The translations under genes were made by a program, and so were the position numbers. From the NCBI RefSeq assembly GCF_914271545.1, contig NZ_CAJZAH010000003.1:62001-126000 (forward strand): a stretch of DNA of 64,000 nt, given 5' to 3'. The notes beneath the pieces were generated by a model that was not told the DNA's origin, ran no database searches, and saw only the letters and a program-made list of their open reading frames with translations. The stretch is from Cupriavidus respiraculi. GTDB taxonomy: Bacteria; Pseudomonadota; Gammaproteobacteria; Burkholderiales; Burkholderiaceae. Positions 26,872 to 35,208 of the stretch are shown here, piece after piece (the first letter of the stretch is position 1; the number at the start of each line of letters is the position of its first letter).

Positions 26872-28173
26872 TCAGTGTCGTTGGAGATAGCTGGGTTCGC
26901 GCACGAAGCGGGTACCGACCAGGCTGATGGCGGCCGCGATCATCACGTAGAACGCGGGGGCCATGCTGTTGCCCGTGGCGGCGATCAGCCAGGTGATGAT
27001 GAAGGACGCGAAGCCGCCGAAGATGGTCACCGCCAGGTTGTAGGCCACCGACAGGCCGGTGGACAGCACCTTGGCCGGGAACAGTTCCGAGAAGGCGGCG
27101 AGGATGGGGCCGGTATAGGTGGCGATCAGCACGCCGAACACGAGCTGGAACACCAGCAGCGTGGTCAGGCCCGGCGCCTGGTTGATATAGACGAACATCG
27201 GATAGGCCAGCACCAGGATCAGCAGCGCCGAACCGGACAGCAGCACGCGGCGGCCGATGCGGTCGGCCAGCAGGCCCACCAGCGGCGAGAACACCATGAT
27301 GGCCAGACCCCCCGCCATGCCGGCGATAAAGCCGTCCGCCTGCGGCACCTTGAGCACCTTCACCGCGTACGTCGGCATATAGAACAGCAGCACGTAGGTA
27401 CACACCGTCCACAGGATCACCATCGAGAAGCTGGCGGCGGTCTCCCGCGGGTATTCCCGCAGGACTTCCGACAGCGGCGAATCGGAGCGCTCGGTCTCGT
27501 CGCGGAAGGTCGGCGTCTCGTCCAGGTGATGGCGGATGTAGTAGCCCACCGGGCCGATGATGATGCCCAGCAGGAACGGCAGGCGCCATCCCCAGCTATG
27601 CAGCGCCTCGGTCGACAGCGAGCTGGTCACGAACGTGCCCACCGCCGCGCCGAGCAGCACCGCCACGCCGATGCTGGCCTGGATCCAGCTCGAGTAGTAG
27701 GCGCGCTGGCGGGCCGGTGCGTATTCGGTCAGGAAGGCGGTGGCGCCGCCCATCTCGCCGCCCGCGGAGAAACCCTGCATCAGCCGGGCGATCACGATCA
27801 GCAGCGGGGCGAACAGGCCGATCTGCTCGTAGGTGGGCGCGAGGCCGATGATCGTGGTGCCCAGCGCCATCAGCAGGATGGTCAGCGACAGCGCCGCCTT
27901 GCGGCCCACGCGGTCGGCGTAGACGCCGAGGATGATGCCGCCGACCGGCCGCATGAAGAAGCCAACCCCGAAGGTGGCCACCGCGAGCAGCAGCGAGGTC
28001 AGCTCGTTGTCGGTGGGAAAGAACAGCTTGGCGATGATGACGGCGAAGAAGCTGTAGACGGTGAAGTCGAACCATTCGAGGCCGTTGCCGATCACCGTGG
28101 CGATGATCGCGCGCCGGCGCTGGCTGGCATGGACGACAGGTAGCGCTTCTGGATAGGCGGCGCTTGCTGGCAT
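26872..28173 (-). CDS. MFS transporter, metabolite:H+ symporter (MHS/ProP-like)
   Basis: 433-residue inner-membrane symporter with twelve hydrophobic helices. Family signatures: GNGLEWFDFTVYSFFAVIIA (helix 1), RPVGGIILGVYADRVGRKAAL (the MFS signature loop after helix 2) and GFSAGGEMGGATAFLTEYAP. This type imports organic acids or compatible solutes with protons. The start MPASAAYPEALPV follows a strong AAGGAGGAAA Shine-Dalgarno; the frame is open 70 codons upstream without features of a protein. It forms a two-gene unit with the amidohydrolase. Confidence 0.92.
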   Translation of the reverse strand: MPASAAYPEALPVVHASQRRRAIIATVIGNGLEWFDFTVYSFFAVIIAKLFFPTDNELTSLLLAVATFGVGFFMRPVGGIILGVYADRVGRKAALSLTILLMALGTTIIGLAPTYEQIGLFAPLLIVIARLMQGFSAGGEMGGATAFLTEYAPARQRAYYSSWIQASIGVAVLLGAAVGTFVTSSLSTEALHSWGWRLPFLLGIIIGPVGYYIRHHLDETPTFRDETERSDSPLSEVLREYPRETAASFSMVILWTVCTYVLLFYMPTYAVKVLKVPQADGFIAGMAGGLAIMVFSPLVGLLADRIGRRVLLSGSALLILVLAYPMFVYINQAPGLTTLLVFQLVFGVLIATYTGPILAAFSELFPAKVLSTGLSVAYNLAVTIFGGFASFIITWLIAATGNSMAPAFYVMIAAAISLVGTRFVREPSYLQRH

Positions 28174-28312
28174 GGGTTTCCTCCTTGGGGTGTTCACGAC
28201 CGGCTGCGCGCTGCCGGTGGATGCCGGCACGGCAGGGGATGGACGATGGTAGAGGGACCGCATCGCGGCGCGGAAACGATATCTGCGCATGTCCGCATGC
28301 GGTCCGCGCATG

Positions 28313-28904
28313 GATGCTCGTTGCCCGCATCGCATGCTCGCGTGCGATGGTGATGGCATCGAGTCGATGCGCAACGCGATCAAGCGTTGCGTCGGCGCAT
28401 CACTTCATCGACGCGCATCGCGTCGAAGCGAGTCATCGCGATGCGCGTCTTCCTTGCCTCGCGACGAGCGCGCAGCCGGACCGCGCCACGATGCGATCGC
28501 GCGTCGGCGCATCGCTGACAAAGGGCCTCGATGGTGGGCCGACGAACGCGGTCGCGCGGGCTCGCATCGAGACGGCTCGACGCTCGCGGCAGGCGCGCGC
28601 GCGGTAGCGCACGAGCGCGGGGCACTTCCCGCGATGCCTTGTTTCATGCGGGTTTCGGGCAGACGGGCGGTGCGCCGATGCGCTCGCATGCGGGGTATGC
28701 GAGCGTTGTGCAAGCGTGTGCGAACGCGTCGCGAGACGGTGCCGTGTGCGATGCCGAAACGCGCATCGGAGGGGGTGTCGATGCGTGCGATCGCAGGTCG
28801 TCGACACGCTCTCGCAGGCATCGAATCGCGTCTGGCGATCGGGCGAAAAACAGATGCGCAACAGCGTCTCGTATCGATGCGAACACGATGCCAAACACAG
28901 CATC
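28313..28904. repeat. GATGC/GCATC-dense noncoding tract
   Basis: By hand count, GATGC or its complement GCATC occurs 20 times in 592 bases here, mostly as CGATGCG or CGCATCG. Roughly one or two would be expected in random sequence of this base composition. Spacing is irregular, so it is not a tandem repeat. The few open frames encode only Arg/Ser/His-rich strings and are not credible genes. The tract lies upstream of the promoter for the histone H1-like gene and behind the divergent MFS gene. Confidence 0.7.
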
Positions 28905-28946
28905 GAAGTCGACGCGTTGACGCCCCGTTTTTTTTGAACTTTTTTC

Positions 28947-28975
28947 TTAACATCGTTGACCAAACGAATTATGAT
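28947..28975 (+). promoter_or_regulatory. Strong sigma-70-type promoter before the histone-like gene
   Basis: TTAACA (28947-28952), 17-bp spacer, TATGAT (28970-28975), each five of six bases matching the consensus, in an A/T-rich patch with two T runs just upstream. Transcription would start near 28982 and run toward the histone H1-like gene, giving a leader of about 530 bases. Confidence 0.65.
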
Positions 28976-29004
28976 TCGCCTTGACAAGAGTCTTACTTCA
29001 TTGC

Positions 29005-29088
29005 ATGGAAGCGTCGTTGCTGAACGATGAACTTGAACAAAGCGCAACGCGATTCGATGCAGTGATGCAGGTAGCCGAGGAGCACTAG
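29005..29088 (+). CDS. Possible 27-codon small ORF in the leader
   Basis: Starting 20-some bases after the promoter, ATG at 29005 opens a 27-codon frame with a charged, helix-like product (MEASLLNDELEQ...MQVAEEH) ending at TAG 29086-29088. The same frame continues sensibly for 21 more codons (NFDAEQAGLASYNA...) to TAA at 29152-29154. It could be a leader peptide, a small gene broken by one TAG, or chance. The Shine-Dalgarno is poor. 29155-29518 shows nothing else convincing. Confidence 0.3.
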   Translation: MEASLLNDELEQSATRFDAVMQVAEEH

Positions 29089-29518
29089 AACTTTGACGCA
29101 GAACAAGCCGGGCTGGCTTCTTACAACGCGTGCAGTGTCCTGTGGCCAAGCTAAGGGATGGGCTGGCTACCTCCAAACGATTGACGTCCGCCGTGCGCGA
29201 GAACTCGCTCGCTGCGCAGGCTTGCCGTCAGATAACTCCAGGTTGCATGTCGCGCGCCGTCACGATGAACGGGATGCGCGGATCGAATTTTTCAGGACGC
29301 GGCGCGCGTCCGCGGCGCGAATGCGCGCCGCGCCGGGCCGCGATTGCATTGCCATCGGCAATGCGCCTGCCACCGAATTCATTAGCGTGCGACAGCCAGT
29401 ACGTCGTGCGCCGATGAATCGCTCGCTCGGCTGGGGTCGCAATGCAGGTTCGCGCCTCGGGCCGGTCGGGTTGCCCACTTAGGTATTCGATATTCACGCT
29501 CAAGTGAAGGAGTTATCC

Positions 29519-30121
29519 ATGGCAACGACTGCGAAGAAGAAACCTGCGGCCAAGAAGGCTGCTCCCGCCAAGAAGGCCGCCGCCAAGAAGGCAGCACCGG
29601 CCAAGAAGGCTGCACCGGCCAAGAAGGCTGCAGTGAAGAAGGTAGCGGCGAAGAAGGTCACGGCGAAGAAGGCCGCACCGGCCAAGAAGGCCGCTCCCGC
29701 CAAGAAGGCAGCAGCGAAGAAGGTAACCGCGAAGAAGGCGGCACCGGCCAAGAAGGCAGCGGCCAAGAAGGTCACCGCGAAGAAGGCGGCACCGGCCAAG
29801 AAGGCAGCAGCGAAGAAGGTCACCGCCAAGAAGGCGGCACCGGCCAAGAAGGCCGCAGCGAAGAAGGCCCCCGCCAAGAAGGCGGCACCGGCCAAGAAGG
29901 CTGCTGCGAAGAAGGCCCCCGCCAAGAAGGCCGCTGCCAAGAAGGCGCCTGCGAAGAAGGCCGCGCCCGCCAAGAAGGCAGCTCCTGCCAAGAAGGCGAC
30001 CGCCAAGAAGGCAGCCCCCGCACCGAAGCCCGCCGCCGCTCCTGCCGCTGCTCCCGCAGCCGCAAAGACGACGCTGAGCCCGGCCGCAGCCTGGCCGTTC
30101 CCGACGGGCAACCGTCCGTAA
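29519..30121 (+). CDS. Histone H1-like lysine/alanine-repeat DNA-binding protein
   Basis: 200-residue, extremely basic nucleoid protein made almost entirely of AAKK, APAKK and VTAKK pentamer-like repeats (residues 5-165), resembling the C-terminal tail of eukaryotic H1 and bacterial HctB/AlgP-type proteins that compact DNA. An Ala/Pro stretch and the short non-repetitive end AAWPFPTGNRP follow. The ATG at 29519 follows GAAGGAG; an in-frame upstream ATG lacks one. The repeat DNA is prone to length change. It is preceded by a long leader and the GATGC-rich tract and followed by a good terminator. Confidence 0.88.
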   Translation: MATTAKKKPAAKKAAPAKKAAAKKAAPAKKAAPAKKAAVKKVAAKKVTAKKAAPAKKAAPAKKAAAKKVTAKKAAPAKKAAAKKVTAKKAAPAKKAAAKKVTAKKAAPAKKAAAKKAPAKKAAPAKKAAAKKAPAKKAAAKKAPAKKAAPAKKAAPAKKATAKKAAPAPKPAAAPAAAPAAAKTTLSPAAAWPFPTGNRP

Positions 30122-30193
30122 TCGCGCCGCTCCGGAGCCGCGCATTACGTCCTCAGCAGGGCATCGCCAGGGCACGCATGCCGTGCCCCCATG

Positions 30194-30214
30194 ACCGGAT
30201 ACGTGGTATCCGGT
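30194..30214. repeat. Perfect hairpin without T run
   Basis: ACCGGATAC-GTG-GTATCCGGT is an exact 9-bp stem with a 3-base loop, 73 bases after the histone-like stop codon and just before the terminator. It may protect the 3' end of the transcript. Confidence 0.6.
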
Positions 30215-30236
30215 CCGCGGGACGCCAGTCTCGCCA

Positions 30237-30270
30237 ACCCGCCGACGGCGCAAGCCTCGGCGGGTTTTTT
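30237..30270 (+). terminator. Rho-independent terminator of the histone-like gene
   Basis: Exact 9-bp stem ACCCGCCGA (30237-30245) and TCGGCGGGT (30257-30265) followed by a run of T at 30265-30270. Confidence 0.85.
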
Positions 30271-30291
30271 GTTTTGGTCGATCGGTCTTGT

Positions 30292-30419
30292 CGGCTTCGG
30301 CGGGCCGTCACCCTCACCCCCGGCCCCTCTCCCGCGTGCGGGAGAGGGGAGCAGACCAACGGTGTTCGCTCCCGCTGGCGGGAGAGGGCCGGGGTGAGGG
30401 TGATCGCCCGCCGAAGCCA
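30292..30419. repeat. REP/BIME-like long inverted repeat
   Basis: About 43-base arms (30292-30334 and 30376-30419), nearly perfectly complementary, start with CGGCTTCGGCGGGC and contain CCCTCACCC and CCTCTCCCGC. Each arm carries its own inner hairpin (for example CTCTCCCGC-GT-GCGGGAGAG at 30326-30345). This is the form of extragenic palindromic elements scattered in many proteobacterial genomes; it encodes nothing. Confidence 0.7.
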
Positions 30420-30435
30420 CGGACCCCAGCACCCC

Positions 30436-30474
30436 AAACAAAAAACGCCGCACCCCAAAAAGGGCGCGGCGTTT
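30436..30474 (-). terminator. Rho-independent terminator of the glycine-zipper lipoprotein gene
   Basis: On the minus strand AAACGCCGC (30474-30466) pairs with GCGGCGTTT (30451-30443), followed by a T-rich run, 28 bases after the stop of the lipoprotein gene. Confidence 0.75.
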
Positions 30475-30501
30475 CGCCGGCGAACGCGCGACGTCAGCGC
30501 G

Positions 30502-30969
30502 TCAATGCGTGACCCGGGTGACCCCGCCCGAGGACAGCAGGCGCACGCGCTCGCCGGGGCGGAAGGCTTCGTCGGCGTCCTGCGTGATCGCGCGCATCTC
30601 GCCGTTGTCCAGGCGCACGGTGATCTCCAGGCCGCGACGCTGGTTGATGCGATTCTCGGTCGCGCTGCCGGCGATGCCGCCTAGCACCGCGCCGAGAATG
30701 CCGGCCGCCACCGAGCCGCTGCCGCTGCCGATGGTGCTGCCGGCCGCGACGCCGCCGAGCGCGCCGCCCGCGATGGTGCCCACCCCGGTCTGGTCATGCT
30801 GGATCATGACCTCGCGCACGCTCTCCACCACGCCGTAGCGCAGCGTCTGCTCGCGCTGCGCCTGACCCGGCGAATAGATGCTGGAGGAGTTCGACTGCGT
30901 GGAGCAGCCCGCCACGAGGCTCGCGGCTGCGAGGATGGCGACGCCGCCGATACGGATCAGGGTGTTCAT
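30502..30969 (-). CDS. Glycine-zipper outer-membrane lipoprotein (SlyB/17-kDa antigen type)
   Basis: 155-residue lipoprotein: signal peptide MNTLIRIGGVAILAAASLVAGC with the lipidated Cys at 22. A glycine-zipper region follows (GTIAGGALGGVAAGSTIG and ILGAVLGGIAGSATE, about 65-105), which inserts as a two-helix hairpin, then a small beta domain (ITVRLDNGEMRAITQDAD). Members of this family (SlyB, PcpY, rickettsial 17-kDa antigen) stabilise the outer membrane. It is the last gene of the minus-strand block and has its own terminator; 18 bases separate it from the kinase gene. Confidence 0.88.
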   Translation of the reverse strand: MNTLIRIGGVAILAAASLVAGCSTQSNSSSIYSPGQAQREQTLRYGVVESVREVMIQHDQTGVGTIAGGALGGVAAGSTIGSGSGSVAAGILGAVLGGIAGSATENRINQRRGLEITVRLDNGEMRAITQDADEAFRPGERVRLLSSGGVTRVTH

Positions 30970-30987
30970 GGTGGTTCCCGAGAATGG

Positions 30988-31935
30988 TTAGGCGTAGCGG
31001 TAGCCGAACGCGGACTCGAATCGCTCGCCGATCTGCTCGCGCGTGAGGCGGTGGTTCTGCGGCCCCTGGTGCGCGATCTTGATCGAGCCCATCAGGCTGG
31101 CGAGCCGCCCGGTGGTTTCCCAGTCCAGTCCCTGCTCGATGCCGTACAGCAGGCCGCCCCGGAAGGCGTCGCCGCATCCGGTCGGATCGACGATCCGGTC
31201 CGGTTGCACCGCGGGAATATTGTACTGCCGCTCATCGGCGAAGATGCTCGCGCCGCGTTCGCCGTGGGTCACGATATAGGCGCGGACCCGGCCGGCGATG
31301 TCGGCGGCGCTCCAGCCCGTGCGGGACAGCAGCACCTGCGCTTCATAGTCATTGACCGTCACGTAGCTGGCGAGTTCGACGAACTGCCTCAGGTCTTCAC
31401 CCTGAAACAACGGCATGGCCTGGCCCAGGTCGAAGATGAACGGCACGCCGGCCTCGGCGAACTGGCGGGCGTGGTGCAGCATGCCTTCGCGGCTGTCCGG
31501 CGCGACGATGCCCAGGCTCGGCGGGTTCGGGCCCTTGAGCGCGTCCTGCACGTGCGAGAGCTGCGACTGGTTCATCGCGCCCGGATGGAAGGCGGTGATC
31601 TGGTTGTTCTCCAGATCGGTGGTGATCATGGCCTGGGCGGTGAAGGTGTCCGGCAGGGTGCGGATATGCTCGGTGGTGATGTCCAGTGCGCGCAGGTATT
31701 GCAGGTACGGCTCGGCGTCGATGCCGACCGTGGCCATGACGATGGGATCGCCCCCCAGCAGCTTCAGGCTGTAGGCGATATTGCCGGCGCAGCCGCCGAA
31801 TTCGCGACGCATGCCGGGCACCAGGAAGGACACATTGAGCATGTGGATCTGGTCCGGCAGGATGTGTTCGCGGAAGCGTCCCTCGAACGTCATGATGGTG
31901 TCGTAGGCGACGGAACCGCAAATCAGGCTGGCCAT
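30988..31935 (-). CDS. PfkB-family carbohydrate/nucleoside kinase
   Basis: 315-residue ribokinase-fold kinase. The N-terminal substrate region holds MREFGGCAGNIAYSLKLLGG-like sequence (about 43-62). The C-terminal signature DPTGCGDAFRGG carries the anion hole and catalytic Asp. The closest resemblance is to adenosine kinase-like proteins common in betaproteobacteria, which phosphorylate nucleosides or sugars with ATP. The start MASLICGSVAYDT was chosen; the longer frame is Arg-rich and not conserved-looking. Exact substrate not proven. Confidence 0.85.
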   Translation of the reverse strand: MASLICGSVAYDTIMTFEGRFREHILPDQIHMLNVSFLVPGMRREFGGCAGNIAYSLKLLGGDPIVMATVGIDAEPYLQYLRALDITTEHIRTLPDTFTAQAMITTDLENNQITAFHPGAMNQSQLSHVQDALKGPNPPSLGIVAPDSREGMLHHARQFAEAGVPFIFDLGQAMPLFQGEDLRQFVELASYVTVNDYEAQVLLSRTGWSAADIAGRVRAYIVTHGERGASIFADERQYNIPAVQPDRIVDPTGCGDAFRGGLLYGIEQGLDWETTGRLASLMGSIKIAHQGPQNHRLTREQIGERFESAFGYRYA

Positions 31936-32020
31936 GCTTTCTCCAAGGTCTTGCCGCCGGCGGGCGGCGGGTCGTGCGACAGCGTCGCGGCGCGCTTCGG
32001 TGGCGCGCCGGGCTGCCATG

Positions 32021-32053
32021 AAAAAACGGCCACCCGCGCGATGCGGATGGCCG
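32021..32053 (-). terminator. Rho-independent terminator after tpx
   Basis: Minus-strand stem CGGCCATCCGC (32053-32043), 5-base loop, GCGGGTGGCCG (32037-32027) and then six T. One G-T pair, otherwise perfect. It lies 20 bases after the tpx stop. Confidence 0.85.
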
Positions 32054-32073
32054 CGGGCGCTTGCGCGCCGCGC

Positions 32074-32574
32074 TTACTTCAGCGCGGCCAGCGCGGCGTC
32101 GTAGTTCGGCTCGTTCTTGATCTCGCCGACCAGCTCGCTGTACTTGACGGTGTCGTTCTCGTCCAGCACCACCACGGCGCGCGCGGTGGCGCCCGCCAGC
32201 GGGCCGGTCTTGATATCGACGCCGTAGTTGCCCTTGAACTCGGCACCGCGCATCAGCGACAGCGGCACCACGTTGGCCAGGCCCTCTGCCGTGCAGAAGC
32301 GGCCCATCGCGAACGGCAGGTCCGCCGAGATGGTCAGCACCACGGTATTGGGCAGCGTGCTGGCCGCTTCATTGAACTTGCGGGCGGAGGCCTGGCAGAC
32401 CGGCGTGTCCAGGCTCGGGACGATATTGAGCACCTTGCGCTTGCCGGCGAAGCTGGACAGCGTCACGTCCTTCAGGTCCTTGCCGACCAGCGAGAAATCC
32501 GCCGCCTTGTCGCCCGCCTGGGGAAACTTGCCGGCCACTTCGATGGGGTTGCCGCCGAGGGTCACATTGCTCAT
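32074..32574 (-). CDS. tpx: Thiol peroxidase Tpx
   Basis: 166-residue atypical 2-Cys peroxiredoxin reducing peroxides with thioredoxin. The peroxidatic C60 lies in PSLDTPVCQ and the resolving C94 in GRFCTAEGL, with the usual 34-residue spacing. [15 protein letters not shown] is a typical Tpx start. It has its own terminator and is separated by 82 bases from the upstream DUF3426 gene, so it may be a single-gene unit. Confidence 0.95.
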   Translation of the reverse strand: MSNVTLGGNPIEVAGKFPQAGDKAADFSLVGKDLKDVTLSSFAGKRKVLNIVPSLDTPVCQASARKFNEAASTLPNTVVLTISADLPFAMGRFCTAEGLANVVPLSLMRGAEFKGNYGVDIKTGPLAGATARAVVVLDENDTVKYSELVGEIKNEPNYDAALAALK

Positions 32575-32656
32575 GGTTGCTCCTAGGGTTGTCGTGCGGA
32601 CTCGGGCCGGTCCGGGACGGACGGGGGGGCGCCGCACGAAGATGATCGGGCCGGGA

Positions 32657-34228
32657 TCAGGGGTAGTAGATCAGCACGCGGTAGTTCGCCGCGCTGTCCG
32701 GCGTCCGGAATCGTACCCGAACCGGCAGCTCGGTGTTCGCCGCCAGGCCCTGGCGGGCCAGCGCCCGCTCGGCAGGCTGCAGATAGTCGGCCGGCTGCAG
32801 CACGCGGCGCAGCAGCAGATCGTCCTGCAGGTCGGTCAGCACCAGCTCGATCGCGGGCAGGGCCACCACGGCGGCGCCATGGTTGCGCAGCGCCACCGAC
32901 AGCTGGTATTCGTCGCCCTGGTCGTCCAGCTTCTGCAGCTGCGAGCTCTCGATGCGCAGCGCATCGATGTCGCGCCAGGGCGGTACCGCGCACCCCAGCG
33001 GGGCGCAGGCCGCCTCCAGCGCCGGGCGCAGCCCCGGGAAGCGGCCGGCGAGTTCGCCGCGGGCCAGGTGGACGCCCGCGAGGATCGCGGCCAGCACCAG
33101 CAGCACCAGCGCGACGCGCAGCGCGATGGCGCGGCGCCGCCGGCCATCGGCAGCTCTGGCCTGCGGCGTGCGGACTTCACCCGGATGGCCGTGGCGCAGG
33201 AAATCGGGGGAGAACCGGCCGGCGGCCAGCCGTGCGGAAGCGGGAGCGGGATCGGCGGGGACGTCCTGCCGGACCCACTTGCGCGTGGTCTGTTCGCGGG
33301 CCACCGCGGCGGCCGTCGCGCCAGCGATGGGATCGACGCGGTCCGTATCGAGCACCGTGTCCTGCGCCGGCGCGCGCAGATAGCCGCCGGCGCTGTGGGA
33401 GACCGGCGCGGAGGCGGAGGCGGAGGGGGACGGCCCGCTGCCGGCGGGCGCTGCGGGCTCTTCGCGTTCTTCGGGGCCTTCACGCTCGGCGCCCTTGTCG
33501 TCTTCGTCGCCCTCATCGCGCTGCGTGGGCTCGTCGCCGGCATCGTCCTCGATCACGCCGGGAACGAAGGTCGCGATGGGCTCGTCGCCGTGCGCTCCGT
33601 CCTTAGCGTTCTCGTCGTGCCCGCCGTCACCGTCGTCCCGGTCTTCGTTCGGGACGTCGCCGTTCTGCCCGGGCTCGCCGTCGCGGGCCGCCGTGCCCGC
33701 GGCGTCCGCAGTGCGCGCTGCCCAATCGGCGTCGCGATCCGGAACCGGCGTGCGTGCGGGAAAGTCGGCGTCGTCGAACATCATGACCGTCGGAGCGTCG
33801 AGCGCGGGAACGTCGTAGCCGGCCTCCAGTTCGCGCGACCACACGGGCAGACGCTGCTCGTCGTCGTCCGTGTCGTGCTCCTTGTCTTGGTCTTTGCCTT
33901 GGTCCTCGTCGGCCTTGCCGTCGTCTCCGTCGTCCGCGGAAAGCGGAGCGGAGGCCCCAGTTTCCCTCACGGTCGCGGGCGAAGGCGAGGGCGGCGAGGC
34001 TGGCAAGGACGGGGGAGCGGCCGGCGCGACCGCGGGCGCGGCCGCGGCGCTGGCGCCATCGGCCGGTGTCACCGGCACTTCGATCAGATGGTCGCGCGCA
34101 TCGAAGACGGTATCGCAATGTCCGCAGCGCACCAGGCCCTGGCGCAGGCGCAGCTGGTCCGCCACCACGCGGAATGCGGTGCGGCATGCCGGACAGCGCG
34201 TGACGAGCCGGGTGGCGCCCATCGCCAT
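32657..34228 (-). CDS. Zinc-finger (MJ0042-type) and DUF3426 protein with acidic linker
   Basis: 523-residue protein in three parts. Residues 10-45 form a zinc ribbon with CPAC (12-15) and CGHC (35-38). Residues 55-290 are an unusually long acidic, Asp/Glu/Pro/Ala-rich linker with runs such as [16 protein letters not shown], surely disordered. Then a membrane helix (about 376-395, [17 protein letters not shown]) and a C-terminal DUF3426 domain ending NYRVLIYYP. It is therefore probably an inner-membrane protein with the zinc finger in the cytoplasm. It directly follows prmA (3 bases) and the two are cotranscribed in this group. Function unknown. Confidence 0.85.
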   Translation of the reverse strand: MAMGATRLVTRCPACRTAFRVVADQLRLRQGLVRCGHCDTVFDARDHLIEVPVTPADGASAAAAPAVAPAAPPSLPASPPSPSPATVRETGASAPLSADDGDDGKADEDQGKDQDKEHDTDDDEQRLPVWSRELEAGYDVPALDAPTVMMFDDADFPARTPVPDRDADWAARTADAAGTAARDGEPGQNGDVPNEDRDDGDGGHDENAKDGAHGDEPIATFVPGVIEDDAGDEPTQRDEGDEDDKGAEREGPEEREEPAAPAGSGPSPSASASAPVSHSAGGYLRAPAQDTVLDTDRVDPIAGATAAAVAREQTTRKWVRQDVPADPAPASARLAAGRFSPDFLRHGHPGEVRTPQARAADGRRRRAIALRVALVLLVLAAILAGVHLARGELAGRFPGLRPALEAACAPLGCAVPPWRDIDALRIESSQLQKLDDQGDEYQLSVALRNHGAAVVALPAIELVLTDLQDDLLLRRVLQPADYLQPAERALARQGLAANTELPVRVRFRTPDSAANYRVLIYYP

Positions 34229-34231
34229 GCC

Positions 34232-35137
34232 TTACGCGGCGCTATCCGCGCGGGTGCCGTGCAGGCATACCCACCCTTCGTCGCTGCGCCATACCGACAG
34301 CGGCAGCCACGGCGCATAGGCCGCGGCCACCTCGTCGGCCTGCCGTTCCAGCACGCCGGACAGCACCAGCCGGCCGCCGGGCCGCACGCGCGCGCTGAGC
34401 ATCGCGGCCATCAGCTTCAGGGGGTTCGACAGGATATTGGCCACGACCAGGTCGTAGCTCTGGTCGGAGGCGGGGCCGGGCAGCGCGAAGGTGGCCTGCA
34501 CACCGTTGCGTTCGGCGTTGTAGCGCGACGCTTCGACGGCATTGGGATCGATATCGATGCCGACGGTCGGGCCCGCGCCGAGCTTGCGGGCGACGATGGC
34601 CAGGATGCCGGAGCCGCAGCCATAGTCCAGCACGGTCTCGCCGGCCTTCACATTCTGTTCCAGCCACTGCATGCAAAGCCGCGTGGTGGGATGGCTGCCG
34701 GTGCCAAAGGCGAGGCCGGGGTCCAGCTCCAGCACCACGGCGTCTGGCTCGGGGGCGTCGTGCCACGACGGCACCACCCAGATGCGCTCGCCGATGCGGA
34801 TGGGCTCGAACTGCGATTGCGTCAGCCGCACCCAGTCCTGGTCCTCGACCGCGCGCAGCTCGTAGGCCGGCGAGGGGTCCATGCCGAGCGCGTTGGCCGC
34901 GGCGGCGACCGCCAGCGCGGGGTCGGCGCTGTCGTCGAACAGGGCCACCACGCGCGAGTGATTCCACGCGAGGCGCGTCGGCTCCATGCCGGGCTCGCCG
35001 AACAGCGGTTGTTCATCGGGCGTATCGGCGTCGGCATCCTCCACCGATACCGACAGCGCCCCCAGGTCGAACAGCGCGTCGGACCAGGCTTCGGCCTGGT
35101 CCTGCGCGATGACGATCACACATTCCTGAAATGCCAC
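34232..35137 (-). CDS. prmA: Ribosomal protein L11 methyltransferase
   Basis: 301-residue SAM-dependent methyltransferase that trimethylates lysines and the N terminus of L11. The N-terminal L11-recognition domain spans about 1-115. The catalytic domain begins at [20 protein letters not shown], has [15 protein letters not shown] motif [16 protein letters not shown] (167-181), and the motif IV NILSNPL. Full length for the family. It stands between accC and the DUF3426 gene, the usual order in this lineage. Confidence 0.95.
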   Translation of the reverse strand: MAFQECVIVIAQDQAEAWSDALFDLGALSVSVEDADADTPDEQPLFGEPGMEPTRLAWNHSRVVALFDDSADPALAVAAAANALGMDPSPAYELRAVEDQDWVRLTQSQFEPIRIGERIWVVPSWHDAPEPDAVVLELDPGLAFGTGSHPTTRLCMQWLEQNVKAGETVLDYGCGSGILAIVARKLGAGPTVGIDIDPNAVEASRYNAERNGVQATFALPGPASDQSYDLVVANILSNPLKLMAAMLSARVRPGGRLVLSGVLERQADEVAAAYAPWLPLSVWRSDEGWVCLHGTRADSAA

Positions 35138-35208
35138 GGACAGTCCTTGCTTGGCCGCCGCCGCAAGGGGCGGGCGGCGTTCCTCGTGCCCGGCCGGCGG
35201 GCCAGGGC

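Noticed and set aside
28433-29176. 247-codon minus-strand frame in the GATGC-rich tract
   Set aside because: Low-complexity Arg/Ser/His product, no Shine-Dalgarno, no fold; the tract is better described as noncoding.
30292-30419. CRISPR or tRNA-like structure
   Set aside because: No repeat-spacer periodicity and no cloverleaf; the inverted repeat is a REP-like element.
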